Of a stretch of 64,000 nt of DNA, positions 49,001-61,000 are shown piece after piece (positions within the stretch are counted from its first letter, which is position 1; every line of letters starts with the position of its first letter). The notes under the pieces are model-generated. The model did not search any database, was not told the DNA's origin, and worked only from the letters and a program-made list of their open reading frames with translations. This stretch comes from Ischnura elegans. Its lineage: Eukaryota; Arthropoda; Insecta; Odonata; Coenagrionidae. The DNA lies in NCBI RefSeq assembly GCF_921293095.1, contig NC_060257.1:60486968-60550967 (forward strand), written 5' to 3'. The position numbers and the translations under genes were made by a program.

Positions 49001-52000
49001 TTTCAGGAGTTGTCTTTTAATAATGACAGCTCTTAAAAACGAAGTGAGGTACGACAAACTGGTTGATTTTTAATAATTATGATAATAATAATTTTATTGG
49101 ACACTAAATAAATTGAATTTGCAACAGTCTTTGTCATAAAATGCATCATTATACATTTGGAGAATAACAAAGGTAATGGGCAATGAAAAATAGACTACAG
49201 CATACCCTCGATTATCCGGCTGCGGTTTATCCGGGATGCGGATCATCCGTGCATGATTTTTACCCTCGCTCAATTTTTTTATGCGATCTTTATAAAAAAA
49301 ATAAAATCGGGCCCAAAATCATCGAAATTACTGCATTAATTCTAGGATAAACCGGGCTTATTATTTCCGTTAGAATCCCCTTCATAAAACCGAAGCGATC
49401 GCACGCTAGCTGCATTCACGGGAGCACCGTGTTTCTGTTTTCCAAGCCTCGCAGTTCGTGACCACGCTCCGCTAAAAAGATCGCAAACTGGCGAAGAAAG
49501 CTCTCATTGAGTCTGGGAAGCACTCTAAAATAACAGAATAACTGCATAAATAATAATACTTAGTTTATTTTAGGTAAATTATGTGCATTGCAAGACATTT
49601 AAGTGAAAGTTTGGGTCGTCCGTGTTTTCTAATTATTTGTGCCGTCTCTCCCCATCATTAGCATCGGGATAATCAAGAGTGTACTGTAGTTATAGACTAT
49701 GGAAAAAACATAAGTTATACACAATTATTCAGAAACAGATCAAATACATAATAATTACACAATAAGACAATATTAAATAACACCTTAGGACACCACAACG
49801 CTATCACATTCAAGAAATTCATGTGAAGAGAATATAGCTTTTTGAATAAGCCAGGAATGTACAAATGATTTAAATGTAGACACACATCCATAGCCTCTGG
49901 TGACATATCGACGAGATGACTTTTTGAAATATAAAAGAATAAATGTATTTTGCAATCTAAAGTAAGTTACATCAAGGGCATACCTATTCCTGGTATAATG
50001 TGTGATAAAAAGTGCGTAGCAATTTCCAAATTGGTAAAAAAGTATTGTAAGAGTAACTGTGTATCCTAATGTTGACAGTTACAACAGAGGGAATTTTGGC
50101 TGAGAGTGAGATAACGTCTTAGTGGGTACCTACCTATGCATTGATTCAGCAAAAAAGTTTGTCTCAGGCAAAGTACCCCTCGGAAATACATATTGCCAGT
50201 TTATGGGCTATTCTAAATTACGTAATTTCATATTTCGGGTACTTAATTCTAAAATTTCCCTGCGTTCACAGGAAATAAAGCTTACCTGACTATTCCTGAT
50301 CTTTAGAATTTTTTTTTAATTAGGAAAAAAAGAAAAATTTTTTTATAAATTTTAGATTTTATATAGAACCATTTTCCAATGATAATACATTATAACAGAA
50401 TAAAAGTGGCAAAAAATATAGTTATAGGCTGATTATATTAGGATTGAGAACAGAGACGGATTGAGATCATAGTTTTTAGGGGGTTAATAATTTTCTGCTG
50501 CCTTTTGGTGGTTTTCAATACCTCTTCGCAATTATACATCTGAGGTCTACTATGCATGGACAAGTGATGATTGTATTTGTTAAGTAATTTTAAACATTGA
50601 TTGATATGCTGTTGAAATATCTCATTTTAGAGCCACCTTAATGATTATCATTGTAGAGACAGAATGTGTAGCATTTATATAATGCGCTCTACTGTCAAAA
50701 GGCAGCACCGCCTTGAGGACCCTTGGCACCTTAAAATAATGGGACCAAGGCGCCAAAATTTGGCGCCCTTAGCCTAGCAGAAGCATCCCCGCATTGGGTG
50801 GAGAAGGACCCTTATTGCTTGTGCACGAAGATGTCTAAAATCCACGGCCATTGTGGAGTTTATTTAGTTTCTCAAGTTCTACGCTGGCTGTTGTTTAACA
50901 CTTAAAAAACTTGTTGTATTCAGAGTTCTGTTTATTTGGTTTAAGCTAGCATTCATAAACCCATTGACGAAAAATCCACAGAGGAAAAATCATTCGCCTT
51001 GACCGGGATTCGAACCCGGACCCCTCGATTTCCGGCCGAGTGCTTTAGCCAGTTAAGCTACTGAGGCGTCATTCTCCCCTGTGGAAATTTGTGGACTATA
51101 CCGGACAAGGTGGTATGGACTGCTGAGCATATTATGCGACTAGCAGTCCAGGTGGTGCGCATGGCACCACAGCCAGAGAGCAAAGCCCGAACTTTGAACA
51201 CGAGAGGTGTTCGCTCAAGACTTATTTAAGTATACCGGGACTAGCCACGGTGATAACTTTTACGGAATCACCCGCAATGCACAAATTGTGTGAAAAATCC
51301 AGTAAAGTCCACAATTTTCCACAGGGGAGAATGACGCCTCGGTAGCTTAACTGGCTAAAGCACTCGGCCGGAAATTGAGGGATCAGGGTTCGAATCCCGG
51401 TCAAGGCGAATTTGATTTTTCCCCTGTGGATTTTTCGCACAATGGAAATGAGGGTTATTATCTGTAATGATTTTCAAATTATTTTGCAGCAATGGAGCTA
51501 GTTGGGCCATCCATATGTGGCATAGGACCATATGTGGCATATCACTAGAGGACCATATGTGGCATATCATTTCAAGCAGTGTTTGCAGTTGGTGTGATGC
51601 TGGTTGCTTTTTGGGGATTCCTTATTCCTGACCGTCAGCTACTACAGGTTGTGTATGGACTCCACAGCCTGATTCTCATTGGCCATTGGTGGTAAGTGTA
51701 CTTTAACACTAGAACCGCTGAACTTTCCAACCCCACCAAAACCCCGGCATTGGACTTTTTTGTCCCATTGACAAAATACGTTGATCCTGCCATGTTTAAG
51801 TATAATTGACGGTTTTTTTGTGGTTTGTGTGAACAAAACACGTGTTTAGGTAATGTTTAAAACGTTTTATTAAGTATAACTAGGAATACAGTAAACTTAT
51901 TTTGACATGTTGGTTGCAAGCTCTGGGTTAGAATCCCGGTCAAGGCGAATGATTTTTCCTCTGTGGATTTTTCGCACAATTCGAGCGTTGTGAACTCGGG

Positions 52001-55000
52001 TGACTCCGTAAAAGTTATCACCGTGGCTAGTCCCGGTATACTTAAATAAACCCATTGACACTAAAATCACCTTTTCAATTTTTCCTTAACCCTCAAGCAC
52101 CTGATATTTTTACACGACTGGGTGCGTGGCATTCTTTGTCCATGATATACATATGCATTTATGATATAAATATATGCATTTATTTGATAACACTCGAATT
52201 TTGTTAAAATTTATCTGTATTTCTAAAAATTAGTTCAAGCTAATACATTAACACATTCAGTGCTAAGCACGTCAATTGACAAAGTGCCGTCCAAGCTGAG
52301 ATACGGAGAGTCGGTCGGGTCGGGAGCCCTTTCTCCGCCTCCGTACGTGACTGATGTCCACTTCCGTGTCTTCGGTTTGCATGTATGGCCTTCAGCAAGC
52401 TTTACTCTTTCGAAGTGTGTGCGCCATTCGTAAAAAGCAATATTTGAACGGAAGTTACAGCGCAAAAACCACTCTATTTTTCTTTCTTATTTTAACGGCC
52501 GATTTTGACTACTTTAATGAAAATCGGGCCCGCATTGAATATGTTAATAGGCAATACAGATATTAAGGTACACAGGAGGTATACGGCCGGTTGTGCTGCG
52601 TAATTTATAAATTACGGGTGTCTGGCTCCTCTTGGCGATCTAAAAACATTTTGCAGCAATGCTTTGCACTTTAAAAAACTCATGCTATCAACCGCCAAAA
52701 TGACATAGTGAGAATACAAAAGGCCATTCAAGAAAAGCATAGCACAAGGTACAGGGCCGGTCTTGAGGCGTACTTTGTACGCCACAGTTGTCGGTTCCTC
52801 TTGCCAGTCTAAAAATAAATTAGCTACAATATTTCGAGCTTTAAAAAGTCGCACTATAGACAATCAAAGTCCAATTTAAGAATACACAAGGCCATTCTAG
52901 ACCAGAACGTACGTAAAATGTTGAAATCCTTGGTTTTTTAAGATTGGCATATTTTATGCGCCAGCATGCCTGCTTGAGGGTTAACTAATGGGAAAAGGGT
53001 GGTCACCAATCACCCTTAATTCCCTATTGATCAAGAATCCACTTCTCAAGGATTGGAATGAGTGTCAATAAATTTTGCTACTGATCCATCATTAACCTAA
53101 GTACATAAAAACAATAGGTTGTCCAGAATTGGGGTTCATACCTTGCGGAATGTAGGCAGCAACTATGCAAGATAAACCACCAAGAACCATTAAGGTACTT
53201 ATTAGAGGACGTCTTCCAGTTCGATCCATCAGGTACACAGTCGTGGCATAGCTGGGCCACTCAACCAGCCCAACAAGGAAGAGGAGAAGAAATGGATTGC
53301 CAAAGAGTTTTCCTGTGTTCAATGATAGACCATAGTACACTATGCTGTTGGCAAACCTATGGAGTAACAAAGAAAAAGATTGGTCAATATGTGAGATAGG
53401 AATGTGAATCAATTTAATTCTCATTCATAGATTCTAAGTTTATTTAAGTTAGTTTAAGTTAAAAATATTTTATTTTATTTTCACACGTGCCTAATTTTCC
53501 CTCCCGTATCCAGAGATGTGTAAATTTCCTGCACACATGATGATGTGTTTAGCAAAGAGGGTGGTAGCTACCCACCCTCTACTCAGCCTTTCTCCAAGGT
53601 GTACACATTTCCACAGCAAACTGGGTTAAATAAATATGATATATACTCCTTTTAAAAAACTCTCTTTTACCATTGTCATATTCAATATTTAGTACCACTA
53701 TCTCTTTCACTTATTAATTCAACCTGGAGACTGGTGTAGCAATAGAACAAGTAGCATTTACTTGATGCATGCTATAGGTATGAAGTGAAACACTTTGCAA
53801 TTTCCACATAAAAATTTATTAAACTACAGTCGACATGTTTTGCTGCACTGCAGCATTATCAAGACTCTCGAAACATGTTGACTGTAGTTTAATAAAATTT
53901 TTATGTGGAAAGTGCAAAGTGCTTCACTTCATATCTCATAATGGATCTCCACAAAATACCTGCCTCATCCATCCAATTCAATGCATGCTAATGCAGAAAG
54001 GCCGCACTGCCCTCAGGAAGACAAATGTACTTGGTGCCTTAACATAACGGGACCAAGGATTTGGCACCCTTGGCCGAGGAGTAGTGTAACCTAATCAGTT
54101 GAAGAAATGGTACCTTATCACTTTTGAGAGACGACCACCAAAACTCGTGCCCATTGTGGAGTTTATTTAGGTTTTATTCAAGTTCTACACTAGCTGTAGC
54201 TTAACAACAATCAAACATTGTTAATTAAATATTATAATTCAGTTTATTTGCTCAACATGAGCATGCATAAATCCATAAGACTCTAAAGCTGGTCTGTGTA
54301 GTTGAGTATAGGATATACTCCGGTCTAAGCTACAGAAAAGTATATTTTATATATTCAGGGTAGGAGAGCCAGTTCTATTACCTGAACCAGCCCCTTACTT
54401 CAAGGACTATTGTTTGGGGTTTGCAGAGACTTCACCGAGGATTTTAACCATGGATCCTATGGTCAACAGCCTCGTGTTAAATTCACTGGGCTATCACCCT
54501 CCAAATCAGTTTCTTGGGATCATTATTACATGCATTACCAAGAGTATCCTCTCATTTCGAACAATTGACAGAGTAATCTATAGTAAAAATATTGGTGGAC
54601 AGGAACATGTATCAGCACAGAAATTTGATCCATTGAAAAAAACATGAAGCACAAGAATTCTTCACACATCGTAAAGGGATGCATAGCTCATGTGTACCAA
54701 CAGTCTAATTTATTGAAGTTTTCGCGGGCCATTGATTATGAATAAACTCCGTTTTTGGATTTTTTCTGCATATTTCTGTATCACTTCCACTGATGCCCCC
54801 CTTGCATTCTGGAGGCTTCCAAAAGGCATAATGGTGATATGATTGTTGTGGTTACGGGGGATGATTCTGCTACGGTTTACATGTTAAATCAAGGGTCTCC
54901 ATGTTTTGCAGCGCATTAGCCCCTGTGGCGGAGCTCTGAGTTTCGAGCACCACCACAAAGGACAGCCCCCTGGCTGAGGTAGTTGCCCTGGGACCCTGAG

Positions 55001-58000
55001 GTCCCTGCCAATGCCACCAGGGTACGAAGAGACACTCACAGAAAGTCAACGGAGAAGGACTTCTGTGCACAAGAGATGATAGTACACATCTGAATCGTTT
55101 GCCATCTGAATAAACGTGGTCGAAATTATTTCCATTTACATTATTGAAGTGAGGTTCATTATGGACATATTCCAACCCCTTCATTCCCTAATCTCAAGCC
55201 TGAATCAGACAATCATTTTTTCTATCCCTCAGAATTGTAGCTCCAGCAATAGGGACCAAAATGTGATCAATTGGCCCATCAATTTCTGAATCACATGATA
55301 ACTCCAACCATCCCATTTCTTATTCTGTTTGAAGGGGTTTGAGGATAGTTCTGTAATTGACCTGAGGCACAGAGCTCAGGGAAACATCTCTTAATAATCA
55401 CTTATTAAAACTGCCTGTGGTCGGAAAGTTTCCTTCGTTTTATAGGGTATTAATAATCCTCATTTCAGCCAAGCACTATCTGCTAGCAGAGTACTCTGCT
55501 AGCTGCTAGCAGCCTGCATCATGACGGCTCTCATAGCCTTGCACCAAGGTGGCCTCACACAGCAGCAGCCTGAACCAGAATGATGTCACATGGGCTTTTC
55601 CCTGCATTTATACTTAGCCGTATCATTTTTGTGCCCTTGAAAATTTTCACTTTTCATTTTATCGCAAAAAAAAAGATATCATCATTTAAAAATCTAAAAG
55701 CGTAAAATATGTACTCCAGGAGTAATAATAACCTTTCGATTTATGCAATAAAAAAATAATAGGACACCACCCTATTGTTAGTTGTATGATATTAGAATTA
55801 ATGTATTTAAGTATACTGGGACTAGCCACAGTGACTTTTTCGAAGTCACCCGCAATGCAAAAATTGTGGGGAAAATCTACACAAAAAAAATCATTCGCCT
55901 TGACCGGGATTCAAATCTGGATCTCACGATTTCCGGTTGAGTGCTTTAGCCAGTTAAGCTACCGAGGCATCATTCTCCCCTGTGGAACTTTGAGGACTAT
56001 ACCAGACAAGGTGGTTTTTGCACAATTTGTGTATAGCCGATGACTAACGTATAAGTTATCACTGTGGCTAGTCCCGGTATACTTAAATTGGTCTGGAGCA
56101 AACACTCTAGTCCAGTGGCACAGCCTGGGGGTATTTTGGGGGGTAAAACCCCCCCAGACCTCAGAGAAATTTGAAAATTTAATCCATAGTAATTAATTGG
56201 ATAAATATTACTTATAGAAAAGTGTAAGAATTAGTAAAATATCCCACTGAAAGCAGTAAAGCTCATATCTTATCTTAAAAATTTTCTGGGGGAGGGCTAC
56301 TGCACCTCCCGTATTCTATACCCCCAGTACTAGTTGCTCCCAGATCTCCCCCAGCCTTAATTCCCAGCTGCACACCTGCTCTAGCCTTTCAACGTCGTCT
56401 AGCCTTTTCTGTTTCTTACTTAGTTATTAGATAGAGAGATTTTATATTCATGTGTGAAAATATATAATGCTGCCAAAAGGCAATAGCCTACTTTCAGCAA
56501 TATGTAATAATAATTATAGTTGATTTGATGATCCGTACCAGTTAAGGGACACATTCAAGGTCTTCTTGCAGAGGTTTGGTGTTTTGAAGAGATCAAGGAT
56601 TCCACTCCCAGAGTTGGATCCCACTGGCCCCCCATTGCTCATGCTCCTTTCGTCCATCACCCTGCCCTTTGAGACGTAACGAGTAACATCGAGAGGGGCT
56701 TCGTCCGACTCCCTTTTCTTCTGATTAATGAGTAATGCCTTCTTCACCACTGCTACGGCTTCCTTCGTGCGACCCTGGCTCCACAGCCAACGAGGAGACT
56801 CATCTATCAGCCTGAAAAGTCAATCGAATATCAGGAGACCATCTTTTAAAGTAGACCATGGGCTTTTAAAGAGGTGAAATTAAGGGCATGGCAAATCATT
56901 CGAGCCAATCAAATAAGTTACTATCACATATCTATTTTCAGAATGGGGCAGTATCAAAAATAGGTACTAGTACGATAGTAGTAAATAGAGGTATGGTATT
57001 TGGAGGAGGGGACCGACAGCTGAGGTCATATGCGCCATGAGGGAAGGGTGTGGAAGGAAGGGTGGCGAGAAATCCAGCGTCGGCATTAGCCTCCTCTTAA
57101 CGAAAGGTGCCAAGGGGACCACGGCTTAACGTCCCATCCAACGGACGGAGTGTTGCGCTTGAAATGTCCTCCACACAACATTCAAGCAGGGATCGGGCAA
57201 TCTCTGAAAATTCTCTGCCACTGCCGGGATTTGAACCCGAGCCCACCGGGTGGGAAGCCAACACTCTAGCCACCACACCAACCCGATCCCCATAGATAGA
57301 GTATATAAGAAATATACTCTATTAAAACTTTTAAAATAGTGCATTTTGCATAAGAAATATGCACACTTTCTGGAAGAATTTCCCATACAACTAAACCAGT
57401 TTCTACTAAGCCAACAAGGGGACTCATCTATCAGCCTGAAATGTCAATTGAATATCAGGAGACCATCTTTTAAAGTAGTCCATGAGCTTTCAAAGAAGTG
57501 TATTCAATTGGAAATTTCAATTGAATTCAATAGAAAGCGCCAATATTCAATCAAATTTCCTCATATCTCTAACTTTGTCACTTTTCAATCGAATGCAATT
57601 GAATAATTCCAATAGGGATGGCAAATCATTGGAGCCACTCAAAGAAGTTACTATTATCTATTTTCAGAGAGGGGCAGTATCAAAAATAGGTACCTACTTG
57701 TGAGCAAAAGAAATATATAGGTACTCTATCAAAACTTTTAAAATATGTATTTTGTATTAGAAATGTGTACACTTTATGGAAGTATTTTCCTTATAACTAA
57801 ACCCATTTCATGATTACACTAAGCTAACTATGTAAATATTTAGTAATTCCAAATGTATTTAAATGAAAATACATAAAAATAAAACCTCTATAAAACAGCC
57901 AATTCCTGGGGAAAATGGCTGTTTGGAGGGGTGGCCATTTAATGGAAATTTTCAGAGTAAATTACAAAATACTAATGAGCATTTACAAAATATGATTGAG

Positions 58001-61000
58001 AAAGTGAAGAGGCATGTTCAGCAGAAAATGAAATATTGTTTCAGTTTTGGACAACTATATGTAAATGTCTAAAATATATACATAATCTTTAAGCTTAATT
58101 AAACGATGGATTTGAGGAAGTACATACAGCAATACGATTGTGCAATCACACCAATTTTGAGATTCATTGTTTCACATTGTTTCAAGACAAATTTCTGTTT
58201 TGACCTATGTCTAAGCATTTACAAAATATTGTCTGTTGTAATGCATCCATCCCCAAGGGCCCTACCCTGCACTACAATGCCACTGAGGTACGGCCCACAC
58301 TGTTAGCCAGGGACTTACCCTCCACCCTCTTCCCGCACTTACACGTAGATAGTACTTTTTCTACCCCTAAAAACTTAATTGAGGGTCCTCAGTACTTAGG
58401 GCCCTTGGGGCATAGGTTCCTGTTTCCTTAAAGTAACCAAATTTTATTCCGTGAAGATTAACCTATTTGGAACATTATGAGACTAGGAAAAAGTAAGTTT
58501 TCTCAATTCAGAAAAAATAAAGGCCGGCCTACTGTCCATTCGTCCAGTAGCTTAGGAGTCATCCAGTAACTAAGTATCCATCTCAGTAACTAAGGAGCGG
58601 TAACCCCTTGTTTATGGGCATAAAAAATGCTTAAATTTGTCTCCCCTACCACCTCCTGAAGTACTGCAGATTCTTCCTGAAACACCGTGTATAATCAAGG
58701 GAATACCCCAGATCGAAATAGTCGGGAGTAGAGAAAAGAGGGAGGAGGTTGGCAAGCCATGGTCATTCAGGTTGTGATATTTTGGCTGGGAAAAGGCGAA
58801 TATAGCCACAATTCTAAAAAATATTATGCAAAATTTTATCAGTGCTTTATTAGTTGTTACAATAATTTTCTTGAAAAAATATTTTTATTCTATATATTCA
58901 TCTGAGATTAACAATGCATGCATGTGGCACAGAGCTCAGGGAAAGATCTCTTAATAATCACTTATTATAATTGCCTATGGTTGGAAGGTTTCCTTCGTTT
59001 AATAGGGTATTCATAATCCTTATTTAATCCAAGTGTTACCTGCTATCATAGGTAGATTCATACTTATATGTCACATTTTCGCGCCCTTAAAAATTTTCAC
59101 TTTTCATTTGATTGTGAAAAATAGATATTGTCATTTCAAAATCTAAAAGTGTGAAATACTTACTCCAGGAGTAAAGGAGGCATACTCTTTCCATTTAGGC
59201 AATTAAAAAAAAAATAGGAAACCACCCTATTGTAGATGCCAGCAGGAAAGGGTTAAAACTTTTTTTTTAAGGGGGCTAGCTGTTCCCTTCCCAACCCCTT
59301 GCTGGGTACAGCCATTAATATATCAATGAATTATCCACAGGCATGGCAATGTTTGCAAGGTTTTGCCAATGTAATATAACACTAGAACCGCGGACAGGAC
59401 TTTTTAGTCCCATCGCCCTTTGCAAATGTTTGCCATTCATGTACTAGTGGTATGATCTCTTTGAAATTTACTGACTTTTACTCATTTTTTATGCTCTTTC
59501 GAATGGTTACATTGAAATTTTTTTATGATGTTTGGTTCGCGAGAAAAACGACGATTTACCTGGAACTGCGGGATGGGACTTTTTTGTCCCATATGGGGAA
59601 AACATACAATTTGTTTTTTTTTGAACACTTATTTTGTATTTAGCATAATAACAGTTTATTACACAGGGGATCGATGCACAGATACCGTTATTCTGCCAGT
59701 TAGAAGCGCAGAAGGGAATAGGTAATCTGTACACTGCGCCGGCCACCGACTCACGCAGCGCCGGCCGCGTCACCTCTGCCCGGCGCGTCTGCAGGTCTGA
59801 GGTTGCAACCAACACGTCAAAATAAGTTTACTGTATTCCTAGTTATACTTAATGAACGTTTTAAACATTACCTAAACACGTGTTCTGTGCACACAAACCA
59901 CAAAAAAACCTTCAATTATACTTAAACATGACAGGATCAATGTATTTTGTCAATGGGACAAAAAAGTCCCATGCCGCGGTTTTGGTGGGGTTGGAAAGTT
60001 CAGCGGTTCTAGTGTTAAAGTACACTTACCACCAATGGCCAATGAGAATCAGGCTGTGGAGTCCATACACAACCTGTAGTAGCTGACGGTCAGGAATAAG
60101 GAATCCCCAAAAGGCAACCAGCATCACACCAACTGCAAACGCTGCTTGAAATGATATGCCACATATTGTCCTCTTGGATGGCCCAACTAGCTCCATTGCT
60201 GAAAAATAATTTTAAAATCATGACAGTTTATGACTCTCATTTCCATTGTGCAAAAAATCCACAGAGGAAAAATCAAATTCGCCTTGAGCGGGATTCGAAC
60301 CCGGATCCCTCGATTTTCAGCAGAGTGCTTTAGCCAGTTAAGCTACCGAGGCATCATTCTCCCCTGTGGAAATTTGTGGACTATACCGGACATGGTGGTA
60401 TGGACTGCCGAGCATATTATGTGACTAGCATTCCAGGTGGTGTGCATGGCGCCACAGCCGGAGAGCAAAGCCCGAACTTTGAACATGAAGAGGTGTTCGC
60501 TCTAGACTTATTAAGTATACCGGGACGAGCCGCGGTGACTCCGTAAAAGTTATCACCACGGCTAGTCCTGGTATACTTAAATCTCATTTCCATGTTTCAA
60601 ACTCATCTTTATTTTTAAGCTGAAGGTATATGGACCTATTAGGCGGAAACGAGGAAATTTTTTTGTGTTTCAGCTGCCCACAGCCCACCACTAAGAGCTA
60701 TCATGCGATTGAAAATACTATTTGTCCAGTATTCAATTATTTGAATCGTGGAGTCTAGTTATTCACTTGTTTTCATCTGCTAGCAACCATGCTGGCATAG
60801 GCCCCAGGGTTGAGGTGCTTCAGTCATACTGCCTTGTGTTCGACACCTGACCAAGGAGTTAGTTGTGCTCTGCAATGGCGTAACTAGGAATATGCTTTGG
60901 GGGGGATGAGGGGGCATGGGAGGGGGACACCCCCCCCTAGGCAACTTCTGGGAAAATAAGAAAAAATGACTTGCCAGGAAATACATTTTACATCACTTTG

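Larger units (their letters stand above)
50969..52045 (+). mobile_element. Chimeric retro-insertion (tRNA-core SINE pieces plus SLC22 exon copy)
   Basis: It is flanked by a 14-bp target-site duplication, ATAAACCCATTGAC, at 50955-50968 and 52046-52059. A related repeat at 53994-54262 has an unfilled version of this site (ATAAATCCATAAGAC), which supports insertion. Inside, in order: an inverted SINE block including a tRNA-like core (51067-50996, -); an inverted tail with TTTAAGTATACCGGGAC; a + strand tRNA-like core (51336-51407); SLC22 intron, exon and intron (about 51411-51895); then the 3' half of a SINE core and its tail, ending CCCGGTATACTTAA. Confidence 0.8.
56790..57830. repeat. Tandem duplication including an SLC22 splice acceptor
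   Basis: Copy 1 (56790-56984 plus 57291-57404) is split by a SINE. Copy 2 (57405-57830) is split by a TIR-type insertion at 57497-57617. Both contain GACTCATCTATCAGCCTGAA, the first bases of the loop 6-7 exon on the - strand with its acceptor, and the 3' flanks match (CAAAACTTTTAAAATA). Copy 2 is 600 bp farther upstream in the gene and ends before the exon body. Confidence 0.75.

Noticed and set aside
50996-51067. tRNA-like cores in the 51, 55.9 and 60.3 kb repeats as real tRNA genes.
   Set aside because: Position 33 is C, the anticodon-loop sequences disagree between copies, and all sit in the same repeat flanks; they are SINE promoters.
51355-51570. Small open frames on the - strand across the SINE and exon copy.
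   Set aside because: Antisense to the tRNA core and the pseudo-exon. The same peptides recur at 60151-60424 only because the repeat recurs.
52255-52290. TTAACACATTCAGTGC inside the 52 kb element as a nested TTAA element.
   Set aside because: No partner end (GCACTGAATGTGTTAA) is present nearby.
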